Source: Clostridia bacterium (GTDB lineage: Bacteria > Bacillota_A > Clostridia > Oscillospirales > CAG-272). Taken from it: a stretch of 9,602 nt of DNA. A program made the position numbers and the translations under genes. Each line of letters starts with the position of its first letter. Position 1 is the first letter of the stretch. Below are positions 1-8,704 of this stretch, piece after piece. Under the pieces are notes generated by a model. It was given only the letters and a program-made list of their open reading frames with translations. It was not told the origin of the DNA and searched no databases. The stretch covers positions 1 through 9,602 of the forward strand of contig JAFYRZ010000114.1 of NCBI GenBank assembly GCA_017546745.1, in the 5' to 3' direction.

Positions 1-778
1 CCGCGCTGATCTCGTCGTCGGTCACAGTCACGATCTTATCAACGTACTGCGAGCAGAAATTAAAGGTATTAACGCCGGGCTTCTTCACCGCGATGCCGTC
101 CGCGATCGTGGAAACCGCGGAAAGCTCCTTTATCTCTCCCGCATCGACGGAGCCCTTCATAGAGGGTGCGCCCGCCGCCTGCACTCCGTAAACCTTGACC
201 TCGGGCTTGAGGGTCTTTAAGGTATATGCGATACCCGAAATAAGTCCGCCGCCGCCGATAGGAACGATTACCGCATCAACCTCGGGAAGCTGTCGAAGAA
301 GCTCGAGGCCTATCGTGCCCTGTCCCGCGATAACGTCCTCGTCGTCAAACGGGTGGATAAAGGTATATCCCTCCTCGTCGCGAAGCGAGAGAGCCTTTCT
401 GTAAGCGTCGTCGTAAACGCCCTCAACGAGGCAGACCTCCGCACCGTAGCTCTTGGTCGCCTCTACCTTGGATATGGGCGCACCGTCGGGCAGGCAGATG
501 ACCGCCTTAATGCCGCTTCTCTTTGCCGCGAGAGCAACGCCCTGCGCGTGGTTTCCGGCAGAGCAGGCAACGACACCCTTAGCCTTTTCCTCATCGGAAA
601 GACGGGACATTTTGTAGTATGCGCCGCGTATCTTAAACGAGCCTGTGATCTGCAGGTTCTCGCACTTAAGGTAGATATCCTCCCCCGCCTTAAGCTTCGG
701 CGCGTATATCACGTCGGTTTCTCGGATAACCTCGCTAAGCACCTCTTGTGCCTTGTACACGTTATCAATCGTGATCAT
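1..778 (-). CDS. ilvA: Threonine ammonia-lyase (threonine dehydratase), N-terminal 259 residues, cut by window edge
   Basis: PLP-dependent enzyme converting threonine to 2-oxobutyrate and ammonia, the entry step for isoleucine. The frame is open from an ATG at 778 to the left edge, so the C-terminal part (including any ACT-type regulatory domain) is not visible. Seen: the PLP-lysine motif GSFKIRGA at residues 46-53 (Lys49), an asparagine-loop region CSAGNHAQG, a PLP-phosphate glycine loop PIGGGGLISG near residues 173-182, and the late motif VTVTDDEIS at the edge. All are typical of the fold-type II threonine/serine dehydratases. The start is supported by an AAGGAAG ribosome site 7 nt upstream. 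It lies 56 nt after the DUF815 gene, last in the visible operon. Biosynthetic rather than catabolic use is inferred from the ilv/leu neighbours; whether it is Ile-feedback regulated cannot be judged because the C-terminus is missing. Confidence 0.95.
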   Translation of the reverse strand, partial: MITIDNVYKAQEVLSEVIRETDVIYAPKLKAGEDIYLKCENLQITGSFKIRGAYYKMSRLSDEEKAKGVVACSAGNHAQGVALAAKRSGIKAVICLPDGAPISKVEATKSYGAEVCLVEGVYDDAYRKALSLRDEEGYTFIHPFDDEDVIAGQGTIGLELLRQLPEVDAVIVPIGGGGLISGIAYTLKTLKPEVKVYGVQAAGAPSMKGSVDAGEIKELSAVSTIADGIAVKKPGVNTFNFCSQYVDKIVTVTDDEISA

Positions 779-787
779 TGTGTTTCT

Positions 788-804
788 TCCTTTTTATGTA
801 GATT
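788..804 (-). repeat. 17-nt leader sequence shared with ilvC, copy 1 (ilvA leader)
   Basis: The minus-strand sequence AATCTACATAAAAAGGA lies just before ilvA and includes the first part of its ribosome site. The identical 17 nt occurs at 8645-8629 before ilvC. These are the only two copies I found. Part of the identity (AAAAAGGA) is ordinary ribosome-site sequence; the AATCTACAT part is not. Confidence 0.6.
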
Positions 805-821
805 TATGCGTAAAATGTCAA
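793..821 (-). promoter_or_regulatory. Possible promoter-like sequence before ilvA
   Basis: On the minus strand a perfect TTGACA (821-816) is followed after 17 nt by CATAAA (798-793), a 4/6 match to a -10 box. It would allow separate expression of ilvA. Against it, transcription would begin inside or just after the AAGGAAG ribosome site, leaving a leader of under 10 nt. The gap is AT-rich, so a chance match is quite possible. Treat as a weak candidate only. Confidence 0.25.
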
Positions 822-834
822 TAGTTGTTTACTT

Positions 835-2034
835 TTATCGCAGGCTTTCGATATATTGCTCCGCGCATCTTGCAGAGCGGTAGCCACGGCGAAGAGCAAA
901 CGCCTCAGCCTCGATATCCATCTCTGCTCTGTCCTTGTCTATACCGTACCTCGCGGCAAGCTCGTGTACGATCTTAAGATAAAGCTCCTTGCTTGGCTTT
1001 TGGAAAAGCACGGTAAGACCGAATCTTTCGGAGAGCGAAAGGGTCTCTTGGACGGTATCGTTCCTGTGGATATCGCTGCCCTCGCGGTCGGAGAAGGACT
1101 CCTTTACGATGTGGCGGCGGTTACTCGTTGCGTATATAACGGCATTTTTCGCTCTTACCGATGCCGAGCCCTCGAGGGTCGCCTTAAGCATGCTAAAGCT
1201 GTCGTCGTTTTTATTAAAGGAAAGGTCGTCGATAAAGATGATAAATTTGAGGGGGTTCTCGCTTATCCTGCCCATAACCGCGGGAAGCGATGAAAGCTGG
1301 TCCTTTCTTACCTCGATCAAGCGAAGCCCACGGTCGAAAAACGCGTTCGCAACCGCCTTGACGGTTGACGACTTGCCCGTGCCCGCGTCACCGCAAAGGA
1401 GCGCGTTTGCCGCAGGTCTGCTGAGAACGAATGCCTCGGTGTTATTTACTATCTTATTTCTTTCCTCGTCGTAGCCAACGAAGCTTTCCATACCTATCTT
1501 ATCAGCCGACACGATAGGCTCTATCTCGCCCACGTCGTTTATCCTGAACATTCCTGCGCCCGAGAAGATGCCGTAGCCGTATCTTCCTATCTCGGTTACG
1601 CGGCGCGAGTAGCCCTCAAGAAGATCGGTCTCGCACCCGGCGAAGGGCGAAAGATACTCGACCCAAAGGTCCTCCGCAAAGTCGGACGAGCCAAGAGATG
1701 CAAGCTCCGAGAGCATCGTAAGCTCGCGCTCTGTCGCGATTGCAAGCTCCTCCTTGACCGCCCTGCCCCTCGCCTTTGCCTTAACGTAGGGGTTCTCATC
1801 CTCAAAAACAAGACGGGTCACGTACTCGCTCATAGTAAGATCCGCGTCGTAAAGCTCTCTTACCATAGCCGAGTAGTGTAGGCTCTTTTCCCCGACCGTG
1901 CCTGCGTCGGTATACGCGATAAAGCTTTTTATAAGCTTGTTTTCAAGAAGCCCCCTGAAAACGGTGAGCATCTTTAAGCGTACGCCAAGGCGCGAGAGCG
2001 CGTCCGAGCTTGTGGTTAATTTTGCTTGTCTCAT
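835..2034 (-). CDS. DUF815-family AAA ATPase (function unknown)
   Basis: A 399-residue protein with an N-terminal mostly helical region (about residues 1-180) and a C-terminal P-loop ATPase domain. Seen: Walker A GDAGTGKS at 215-222, Walker B FIIFIDD at 264-270 (Asp269-Asp270), and a sensor-1-like YATSNRRH at 301-308 with tandem arginines. The run GYDEERNKIVNN ahead of the Walker A is characteristic of DUF815 (PF05673), a conserved AAA family with no settled role. No signal peptide or membrane segment is evident, so it should be cytosolic. The start ATG lies one base after the leuB stop (TAATATG on the minus strand) with no good ribosome site of its own, which implies translational coupling to leuB. 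It is not a known step of branched-chain amino acid synthesis; a chaperone or remodelling role for a neighbouring enzyme would be speculation. Confidence 0.9.
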   Translation of the reverse strand: MRQAKLTTSSDALSRLGVRLKMLTVFRGLLENKLIKSFIAYTDAGTVGEKSLHYSAMVRELYDADLTMSEYVTRLVFEDENPYVKAKARGRAVKEELAIATERELTMLSELASLGSSDFAEDLWVEYLSPFAGCETDLLEGYSRRVTEIGRYGYGIFSGAGMFRINDVGEIEPIVSADKIGMESFVGYDEERNKIVNNTEAFVLSRPAANALLCGDAGTGKSSTVKAVANAFFDRGLRLIEVRKDQLSSLPAVMGRISENPLKFIIFIDDLSFNKNDDSFSMLKATLEGSASVRAKNAVIYATSNRRHIVKESFSDREGSDIHRNDTVQETLSLSERFGLTVLFQKPSKELYLKIVHELAARYGIDKDRAEMDIEAEAFALRRGYRSARCAEQYIESLR

Positions 2035-2035
2035 A

Positions 2036-3103
2036 TTAGATGTACTCTATAATTTTGTCGGTTATCTCGTCGGTTGAAAGTGCCGGCGCTCCGTGCGCGA
2101 TATCTGCCGTGCGATATCCGGCTTCAAGAACCTTATCAACGGCAGAAACGATAGCCTCGGACTCCAGGGTAAGACCGAAGGAATAAAGAAGCATCATTGC
2201 CGCAGAGAGTATGGTCGCTATCGGGTTCGCCTTACCGAGACCCGCGATGTCGGGAGCAGAGCCGTGGATAGGCTCGTAAAGACCGCGCTTCGTAGAGCCG
2301 AGCGAGGCAGAGGGAAGCATACCGATAGAGCCGGTGATCTGCGACGCCTCGTCCGAAAGGATATCACCGAACATATTCGAGGTGACGATAACGTCAAACT
2401 GACCGGGGTTTCTTACGAGCTGCATTGCCGCGTTGTCAACGAGCATATCAGAAACGGTAACCTCGGGGTACTCTGCCGCAACCTCGTGCACGACCCTTCT
2501 CCAAAGCCTTGACGACTCGAGAACGTTTGCCTTATCAATGCTTATAACGCGCTTATTTCTGACCATAGCGGTCTCAAACGCAACTCTTGCGATCCTCTCG
2601 ATCTCCATTCGGCTGTAACACTCGGTGTCGTAAGCCTCCTCACCGTATTTACCCTCGCGAACTCCGCGCTCGCCAAAGTAGATACCGCCGGTAAGCTCTC
2701 TTACTATCATAATATCGAAGCCGTTCGCAACGATGTCCTCGCGAAGAGGGCAGTCGCCCTTAAGCGCGGGATAAAGCTTCGCGGGGCGAAGATTCGTAAA
2801 AAGCTCCATTGCCGCGCGGATGCCGAGAAGCGCCTTTTCGGGGCGAAGATGACCGGGGAGGGTATCCCACTTCGGTCCGCCAACCGCACCGAGAAGCACG
2901 GAATCGGAGGCAAGACAGCCCGCAACCGTTTCCTCGGGAAGAGGAATTCCGTGCTTATCGTAGGCTATACCGCCTATATCGTAGGGGGTGAATATAAATT
3001 CGTGACCGTATTTCTTACCGATAGCCAAAAGCACGCGGGTTGCGCTTTGGGCTATCTCAGGGCCTATTCCGTCGCCCTTAAGTAGTGCGATATTGTATCT
3101 CAT
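2036..3103 (-). CDS. leuB: 3-isopropylmalate dehydrogenase
   Basis: Oxidises and decarboxylates 3-isopropylmalate to 2-oxoisocaproate with NAD+, the last dedicated step of leucine synthesis; cytosolic homodimer by family. The 355 residues match the usual bacterial length. Seen: GDGIGPE at 10-16, substrate arginines at 96, 106 and 135, [10 protein letters not shown] with Tyr142, Lys191, the metal aspartates Asp223, Asp247 and Asp251 within the family signature beginning [18 protein letters not shown] (242-259), and the NAD-site run [14 protein letters not shown] at 275-288. The ATG at 3103 has an AAAGGA ribosome site about 7 nt upstream. It follows leuD after 57 nt and is immediately followed by the DUF815 gene. 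Homologous isocitrate and tartrate dehydrogenases are excluded by the leuCD context and the motif set. No defects seen. Confidence 0.97.
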   Translation of the reverse strand: MRYNIALLKGDGIGPEIAQSATRVLLAIGKKYGHEFIFTPYDIGGIAYDKHGIPLPEETVAGCLASDSVLLGAVGGPKWDTLPGHLRPEKALLGIRAAMELFTNLRPAKLYPALKGDCPLREDIVANGFDIMIVRELTGGIYFGERGVREGKYGEEAYDTECYSRMEIERIARVAFETAMVRNKRVISIDKANVLESSRLWRRVVHEVAAEYPEVTVSDMLVDNAAMQLVRNPGQFDVIVTSNMFGDILSDEASQITGSIGMLPSASLGSTKRGLYEPIHGSAPDIAGLGKANPIATILSAAMMLLYSFGLTLESEAIVSAVDKVLEAGYRTADIAHGAPALSTDEITDKIIEYI

Positions 3104-3160
3104 TTTATGTCCTTTCCGACCGAATTTTGTGTAAAACTCGCTCGTTTTGTAAATCTTTGT

Positions 3161-3655
3161 TTACTTTATTACGCCTGCCTTGATAGCTTCAACAAGTCCG
3201 CCCGAGGTGATTATCCTCTGGATAAACTCGGGGAAGGGCTTCGTCTTAAAGCTCTCGCCGGTGGTTTTGTTATAAATGACGCCTGCGTCAAGGTCTGCAT
3301 CAACCTCGTCGCCCTCGCGAATCGCGTCCACCGCCTCGTCACATTCAAGAATAGCAAGTCCGATGTTGATAGAGTTGCGGTAGAAAATTCTCGCAAAGCT
3401 TCTCGCGATAACTAAAGAGATGCCCGACTCCTTGATAGCTATGGGCGCATGCTCACGAGATGAGCCGCAGCCGAAGTTGTAGCCGGCTACCATAATGTCA
3501 CCGGGTCTTACCTTTTTAGTAAAGTCCTTATCGATGTCCTCCATACAGTGGGAGGCAAGCTCGCGCTTATCTATCGTGTTAAGATATCTTGCAGGAATGA
3601 TAACGTCGGTATCAACGTTATCGCCGTACTTTATTGCTTTTCCCTCAAATCTCAT
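3161..3655 (-). CDS. leuD: 3-isopropylmalate dehydratase small subunit
   Basis: Small subunit of isopropylmalate isomerase; supplies the swivelling domain that pairs with LeuC to convert 2- to 3-isopropylmalate. With the ATG at 3655 it has 164 residues, as expected for the short LeuD that partners the ~420-aa LeuC. Seen: [16 protein letters not shown] near the N-terminus, the substrate-loop motif [13 protein letters not shown], and [10 protein letters not shown] further on. The frame could be extended to a TTG at 3670, but that codon lies within the ribosome site and overlaps the leuC stop. The ATG at 3655 sits 6 nt after a GAGGAGG site and gives the conserved MRFEGKA start, so I chose it. 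It lies 11 nt after leuC, implying coupled synthesis of the two subunits. The related homoaconitase or dimethylmalate dehydratase small subunits are less likely beside leuB and leuC. Confidence 0.96.
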   Translation of the reverse strand: MRFEGKAIKYGDNVDTDVIIPARYLNTIDKRELASHCMEDIDKDFTKKVRPGDIMVAGYNFGCGSSREHAPIAIKESGISLVIARSFARIFYRNSINIGLAILECDEAVDAIREGDEVDADLDAGVIYNKTTGESFKTKPFPEFIQRIITSGGLVEAIKAGVIK

Positions 3656-3661
3656 TTTCTG

Positions 3662-3668
3662 CCTCCTC
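3662..3668 (-). promoter_or_regulatory. Ribosome binding site deciding the leuD start
   Basis: GAGGAGG on the minus strand, 6 nt before the ATG at 3655. It overlaps the leuC stop codon (TGAGGAGG), so ribosomes ending leuC are placed directly on the leuD site. This excludes the upstream TTG at 3670 as the start. Confidence 0.85.
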
Positions 3669-4926
3669 AAATTTCGTTAGGGTCGGCAATTCTGCCCGCA
3701 ATAGCAGATGCCGCCGCAACGGCAGGGCTCGCAAGATAGACCTCGCTCTTTACGTCGCCCATTCTGCCGACGAAGTTGCGGTTCGTGGTTGCGACCGCCC
3801 TCTCGCCCGCCGCGAGAATTCCCATATATCCGCCAAGACAGGGACCGCAGGTGGGGGTCGAAACGACACAGCCCGCCTCGATAAATATCTTAAGAAGTCC
3901 TGCCTCCATAGCCTTAAGGTAGATGTCCTGGGTTGCGGGAATAATTATCGCGCGCACGTTCTTTGCTACCTTTTTGCCCTTTATGATCTCTGCCGCCTCG
4001 GCAAGATCCTTATAGTGTCCGTTGGTGCAGGAGCCGATAACGACCTGGTCTATCTTAACCGTGCCAACCTCGTCTATCGTTCTCGTGTTCTCGGGAAGGT
4101 GGGGGAATGCGACGGTGGACTTGACGGTCGAGAGGTCTATCTCGTAAACCGCGTCATAAGCCGCGTCCTCGTCTGCCTCGTATGCTACTATTTCTCTGTC
4201 CGATCTTTCCTTAACGTACTTAACGGTTTGCTCGTCTACGGGGAAAATGCCGTTCTTTGCACCTGCCTCGATAGCCATATTCGCAATGGTAAGACGGTCG
4301 AAGATGGTGAGAGCGGAAACTCCCTCGCCCACGAACTCCATAGACTTATAAAGCGCGCCGTCAACACCGATCATACCGATTATGTGAAGAATAACGTCCT
4401 TTCCGGAAACGTACTTATTGAGTTTTCCCTTAAGCACAAATTTTATAGCCGAGGGAACCTTAAACCAAGCCTTTCCGGTTGCCATACCGCAAGCCATATC
4501 GGTAGAGCCGACGCCGGTAGAAAACGCGCCGAGCGCACCGTAGGTGCAGGTATGCGAGTCTGCGCCGATAACAACGTCACCCGGAACTACAAGACCCTTT
4601 TCGGGAAGAAGCGCGTGCTCGATTCCCATTCTTCCGACGTCGTAAAAATGGGTGACCTCCTTTTCCTCGCAGAAGTCGCGGCACATCTTACACTGCACCG
4701 CCGCCTTTATATCCTTGTTGGGGGCAAAGTGGTCCATTACCATAGTCACCTTGTCCTTGTCGTAGACCTCACCCTTGCCTATCTTCTCAAACTCGCGGAT
4801 AGCAACGGGGGAGGTGATATCGTTTCCTAAAACTCTGTCAAGCGAGACGAGAATAAGCTGTCCTGCCTCGACCTCCTTAAGCCCTGCGTGCGCCGCAAGT
4901 ATCTTTTGCGTCATTGTCATTGCCAT
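3667..4926 (-). CDS. leuC: 3-isopropylmalate dehydratase large subunit
   Basis: Aconitase-family Fe-S large subunit; with LeuD isomerises 2-isopropylmalate to 3-isopropylmalate. The 419 residues match the short LeuC/HacA class found in archaea and many clostridia rather than the ~470-aa enterobacterial form. Seen: MDHFAPNKD at 64-72, [20 protein letters not shown] from 121, and the three cluster cysteines in GSCTNG (Cys300) and TPTCGPC (Cys360, Cys363). A local cysteine group at residues 79, 82 and 86 is additional to these. The ATG at 4926 follows an AGGAG site at 8 nt spacing; ATGs two and four codons on are possible but less well placed. It lies 17 nt after the TIM-barrel gene and 11 nt before leuD. 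A citramalate or homoaconitate substrate cannot be ruled out from sequence, but leuB next door favours leucine synthesis. Confidence 0.96.
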   Translation of the reverse strand: MAMTMTQKILAAHAGLKEVEAGQLILVSLDRVLGNDITSPVAIREFEKIGKGEVYDKDKVTMVMDHFAPNKDIKAAVQCKMCRDFCEEKEVTHFYDVGRMGIEHALLPEKGLVVPGDVVIGADSHTCTYGALGAFSTGVGSTDMACGMATGKAWFKVPSAIKFVLKGKLNKYVSGKDVILHIIGMIGVDGALYKSMEFVGEGVSALTIFDRLTIANMAIEAGAKNGIFPVDEQTVKYVKERSDREIVAYEADEDAAYDAVYEIDLSTVKSTVAFPHLPENTRTIDEVGTVKIDQVVIGSCTNGHYKDLAEAAEIIKGKKVAKNVRAIIIPATQDIYLKAMEAGLLKIFIEAGCVVSTPTCGPCLGGYMGILAAGERAVATTNRNFVGRMGDVKSEVYLASPAVAAASAIAGRIADPNEI

Positions 4927-4943
4927 AGGTATTTCTCCTGATT

Positions 4944-5714
4944 TTAGTTAGTTTCGAGCGAGCGAAGATAATCTATACAGCGCTTTACCTCATCGGGCCC
5001 TGTGGGATCAAGTCCCTCGGACTCAACGACCATAAGAATATTATTCTTAAGCGCCCACTCGCGCACAGCCTTTACGGGAGCCATTCCCGCTCCGACGGAT
5101 CTTCCGATAACGCCGTCGTGCGCATTGTTGAAGTCGCGCGCCTTTCCCACGGGGATATCGCCGTCCTTAAGGTGTATCACGCCGATGCGGTCCTTGTGCG
5201 CCTCAAGATAGGGCACGGGATCGATGCCTGCGTTAAAGAGCCAGAAGGTATCTATCTCTACCATAACGTCCGTGCGATTTAAGATCTCGTCCTCAAAGAC
5301 CGTTCCGAAATCGTTGGGGTAAAGCTCCTTTGAGTGGTTGTGGTAGCCAAGGGTCATACCCTCCGCCTTAAGATATTTATCCGCGTAGCTGAGAAGCGCG
5401 ATGGTAAATTCGACCTCCTCGGGGGTCTTATAAGCCGAGCCGGGGATTATAACGGTATCGCAGCCGATAGCCTTGTGATAGGCAACGGTGCTTTTTATGT
5501 TGCTCGGGATAAGCTCCGCGTAGCCGGTGTGGGTCGCACTGACCTTTAAGCCAAACTCGTCAAGCCACGCCTTGACCTCTTCTGCAGGGTGACCGAAAAA
5601 GCCCGCAAACTCAACGTAGGTATAGCCCATCTCGGCAACCCTGCGAAGCGCGTCACGGAGATCCTCCTTAGTGATGTCTCGCACGCTGTAAAGCTGTAAG
5701 CCGTACTCTATCAT
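4944..5714 (-). CDS. Sugar phosphate isomerase/epimerase-like protein (xylose-isomerase-like TIM barrel)
   Basis: A 256-residue protein of the AP-endonuclease-2/xylose-isomerase-like TIM-barrel family (COG1082 type). Seen: an LQLYSVRD opening strand (6-13), [12 protein letters not shown] (30-41), a histidine at 62, GYHNHSKE (123-130), VEIDTFW (152-158), IHLKDGD (180-186) and VVESEG (229-234). By analogy with the family, Asp155, His181 and Glu231, with Glu153 or the YHNH histidines, are the probable divalent-metal ligands. The reaction and substrate cannot be read from sequence; such proteins act on keto-sugars, inositol derivatives or hydroxypyruvate-like compounds. No signal peptide, so cytosolic. 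It is packed between ilvD (11 nt) and leuC (17 nt) with its own AAGGAG site, whose upstream bases overlap the ilvD stop. No known branched-chain amino acid step needs it, so its place in this operon is unexplained. Confidence 0.85.
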   Translation of the reverse strand: MIEYGLQLYSVRDITKEDLRDALRRVAEMGYTYVEFAGFFGHPAEEVKAWLDEFGLKVSATHTGYAELIPSNIKSTVAYHKAIGCDTVIIPGSAYKTPEEVEFTIALLSYADKYLKAEGMTLGYHNHSKELYPNDFGTVFEDEILNRTDVMVEIDTFWLFNAGIDPVPYLEAHKDRIGVIHLKDGDIPVGKARDFNNAHDGVIGRSVGAGMAPVKAVREWALKNNILMVVESEGLDPTGPDEVKRCIDYLRSLETN

Positions 5715-5725
5715 AATAGCTCTCC

Positions 5726-7387
5726 TTACTTATTGATTATTGCGCCCTTGTCTGCGGAGGAAACCATAGCGGCATATCTCTTAAGATAGCCCCTGATATT
5801 CTCCTTTTTCTTTATAGGCATCAGAGAGCGGCGAGCCTCAAGCTCCTCGTCGGATACCTTAAGCGCGATCTTATATTCGGGGATATTTATGGAGATGATA
5901 TCTCCGTCCTTTACGTAGGCGATAATACCGCCCGAGGCAGCCTCGGGGGAAACGTGTCCGATGGACGCGCCGCGCGTAGCACCCGAGAAGCGTCCGTCGG
6001 TGATAAGAGCAACGTCCTTGTCAAGTCCCATTCCCGCAATTGCCGAGGTGGGAGAGAGCATCTCTCGCATACCCGGTCCGCCCGCAGGTCCCTCGTAGCG
6101 GATAACTACAACGTCACCCTTTACTATTTTGCCGGCATAGATAGCGGCGATAGCCTCCTCCTCCGACTCGTAAACCTTTGCGGGGCCCTCGTGCACAAGC
6201 ATCTCTGCCGCCACGGCACTGCGCTTTACGACACAGCCGTCGGGCGCAAGATTACCGCGAAGAACGGCAATTCCGCCGGTCCTCGAGTAGGGGTTCTCCA
6301 CGGGTCTTATAACCGTATCGTCAAGATTTTTTGCGTCGGCAATATTCTCGCCGACCGTCCTGCCGGTAACCGTCATACAGGTGGTATCAAGAAGCCCGAG
6401 CTTCTCTATCTCCTTCATCACCGCATAAACTCCGCCCGCCTCGTTAAGGTCCTCCATATACGTAGGTCCTGCGGGAGCAAGGTGGCAGAGGTTAGGCGTT
6501 TTCTCGCTGATCTCGTTTACCGTGTCAAGGTTGAACTCTACACCGCACTCGTTTGCGATAGCGGGAAGGTGGAGCATACTGTTGGTAGAGCAGCCGAGCG
6601 CCATATCCATAGTTATAGCGTTTCTTATCGCGCCCTCGGTCATAATGTCAAGAGGACGGATATTCTTCTCTACAAGCTCCATGACCTTCATTCCTGCGTG
6701 CTTTGCAAGCTGGATACGCGCGGAATATGCGGCAGGGATAGTGCCGTTACCGCGAAGTCCCATACCGAGAACCTCGGTCAGGCAGTTCATAGAGTTTGCC
6801 GTATACATTCCCGAGCAGGAGCCGCAGGAGGGACAGGTCTTACACTCGAACTCGTCAAGCTTATCCTCGTCTATTTTACCTGCCTTGTAAGCGCCAACCG
6901 CCTCAAACATAGAGGAAAGGCTGGTCTTCTTGCCGCCGACCCTGCCCGCGAGCATAGGTCCGCCCGAAACGAATACGGTGGGTATATTTAATCTTGCCGC
7001 AGCCATAAGAAGACCGGGCACGTTCTTGTCACAGTTAGGTATCATAACAAGACCGTCAAAGCCGTGCGCCATTACCATAGCCTCGGTAGAGTCGGCTATG
7101 AGGTCGCGGGTTACGAGCGAATACTTCATTCCCACGTGACCCATGGCAATACCGTCACAAACGGCGATCGCAGGGAAAACTATCGGAGTTCCGCCTGCCA
7201 TAGCAACTCCCACTCTTACCGCCTCGGTGATCTTGTCAAGGTTCATATGCCCGGGAACTATCTCGTTATACGAGCTTACGATACCGATAAGAGGGCGGGA
7301 AAGCTCCTCCTTGGTAAGTCCGAGCGCATTATAAAGCGAACGGTGCGGCGCGTTGTGCGCCCCGTCTATTACTGTATCCTTAATCAT
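5726..7387 (-). CDS. ilvD: Dihydroxy-acid dehydratase
   Basis: Dehydrates 2,3-dihydroxy-isovalerate and -3-methylvalerate to the 2-oxo acids of valine and isoleucine; Fe-S and Mg dependent. With the ATG at 7387 it has 553 residues, the normal length. Seen: PNCDKNVPG (117-125, Cys119), [15 protein letters not shown] (186-200, Cys191) and [17 protein letters not shown] with the catalytic-type Ser468. At the place where [2Fe-2S] members carry a third cysteine the sequence is VPGHMNL (Gly46), as in the oxygen-sensitive [4Fe-4S] type such as the E. coli enzyme. The frame is open back to a TTG at 7426, but that would translate a hairpin into a non-conserved basic tail; [18 protein letters not shown] is the expected N-terminus. 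The ribosome site is weak (GGA, 7 nt before the ATG). It is separated from ilvC by 214 nt and tightly linked to the TIM-barrel gene downstream. Confidence 0.96.
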   Translation of the reverse strand: MIKDTVIDGAHNAPHRSLYNALGLTKEELSRPLIGIVSSYNEIVPGHMNLDKITEAVRVGVAMAGGTPIVFPAIAVCDGIAMGHVGMKYSLVTRDLIADSTEAMVMAHGFDGLVMIPNCDKNVPGLLMAAARLNIPTVFVSGGPMLAGRVGGKKTSLSSMFEAVGAYKAGKIDEDKLDEFECKTCPSCGSCSGMYTANSMNCLTEVLGMGLRGNGTIPAAYSARIQLAKHAGMKVMELVEKNIRPLDIMTEGAIRNAITMDMALGCSTNSMLHLPAIANECGVEFNLDTVNEISEKTPNLCHLAPAGPTYMEDLNEAGGVYAVMKEIEKLGLLDTTCMTVTGRTVGENIADAKNLDDTVIRPVENPYSRTGGIAVLRGNLAPDGCVVKRSAVAAEMLVHEGPAKVYESEEEAIAAIYAGKIVKGDVVVIRYEGPAGGPGMREMLSPTSAIAGMGLDKDVALITDGRFSGATRGASIGHVSPEAASGGIIAYVKDGDIISINIPEYKIALKVSDEELEARRSLMPIKKKENIRGYLKRYAAMVSSADKGAIINK

Positions 7388-7401
7388 AATAAAATCCAAT
7401 C

Positions 7402-7425
7402 TGCCGCCCCTTTTTCGGGGCGGCA
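7402..7425 (-). promoter_or_regulatory. GC-rich hairpin 14 nt before the ilvD start
   Basis: GCCGCCCC (minus strand, 7424-7417), loop GAAAAA, then GGGGCGGC (7410-7403), plus one outer T-A pair, makes a 9-bp stem with a 6-nt loop. It is not followed by a continuous U-run: the next bases are GATTGGATTTTATT and then the ilvD ATG. It is therefore not a standard intrinsic terminator on either strand. It may be a weak attenuator, a processing or stability hairpin, or a block to ribosome access. The fold is directly visible; the role is inferred. Confidence 0.6.
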
Positions 7426-7459
7426 AGCATTTATTTGTGCAAAAGTTAAAGCGGAATGC

Positions 7460-7494
7460 TGCGCGAAGGTCCTAACGAAGCCGACCCTCGCGCA
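7460..7494 (-). other. 12-bp hairpin in the ilvC-ilvD gap
   Basis: On the minus strand TGCGCGAGGGTC (7494-7483) pairs with GACCTTCGCGCA (7471-7460) around an 11-nt loop. All twelve positions pair in minus-strand RNA, one as G-U. The same position would be an A-C mismatch in plus-strand RNA, so the structure fits the operon transcript better. It lies directly after the longer folded arm pair 7498-7602. Confidence 0.55.
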
Positions 7495-7497
7495 CCG

Positions 7498-7601
7498 AAA
7501 ATCGAGGGAATTTTGATGAAGATGCCCCGATCCTGTGCCGCCGCTGTAGAAGCCTACTGCAAGGCGCTGGAGCTGCGCATATTCGCAAAATTCACCGATT
7601 T

Positions 7602-7602
<1 letters not shown>
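7498..7602 (-). other. Long imperfect inverted repeat forming a folded RNA or repeat element at the ilvC stop
   Basis: The 214-nt gap between ilvC and ilvD holds no gene I can support, but it is highly self-complementary. On the minus strand AAAATCGGTGAATTTTG (7602-7586) pairs with CAAAATTCCCTCGATTTT (7515-7498): 7 bp, a small internal loop, then 8 bp. The helix can continue inward with GAA/TTC and ATGC/GCAT. At the tip, CGCC/GGCG and GCAGTAG/CTACAGC can form a further stem with a GCTT loop and one A-A mismatch. The outer arm begins on the last base of the ilvC stop codon. With the hairpin at 7460-7494 it makes a structured block of about 145 nt. It matches no riboswitch or T-box I recognise. 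It could be an interspersed structured repeat or a cis-acting RNA tuning ilvD relative to ilvC. Confidence 0.5.
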
Positions 7603-8648
<1,046 letters not shown>

Positions 8649-8704
8649 TTATTTTTTTCAATGGGAATACGATGGATGGGGGTGTCCGCAATTGAACACA
8701 AAAT

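Noticed and set aside
353..883. A 176-codon plus-strand open frame over the ilvA start and the ilvA/DUF815 gap
   Set aside because: The opposite strand encodes a clear IlvA start with PLP motifs and a ribosome site; the plus-strand translation matches nothing I recognise.
3121..3155. Small AT-rich inverted and direct repeats in the leuD-leuB gap
   Set aside because: The AAAAC/GTTTT stem is only 5 bp and the TTTTGT repeats are short; chance in AT-rich spacer is the simpler reading.
3634..4830. A 398-codon open frame on the plus strand opposite leuC
   Set aside because: It lies fully antisense to a gene with intact LeuC motifs, has no recognisable domain, and arises from the codon bias of leuC.
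5954..6991. A 345-codon open frame on the plus strand opposite ilvD
   Set aside because: Antisense shadow of ilvD with arginine/histidine-rich, low-meaning sequence and no supporting context.
7402..7425. Intrinsic terminator ending the ilvBNC transcript
   Set aside because: The stem is strong, but no U-tract follows directly on the minus strand, nor on the plus strand. Recorded as a hairpin of unknown role instead.
7388..7426. N-terminal extension of IlvD from a TTG at 7426
   Set aside because: It would translate the GC hairpin into a basic, non-conserved tail; the ATG at 7387 gives the standard IlvD N-terminus and length.
7388..7601. T-box or amino-acid riboswitch before ilvD
   Set aside because: I found no T-box AGGGTGGNACCGCG-type sequence or other known aptamer core in this gap. 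Such a leader, if present, should be upstream of ilvB.
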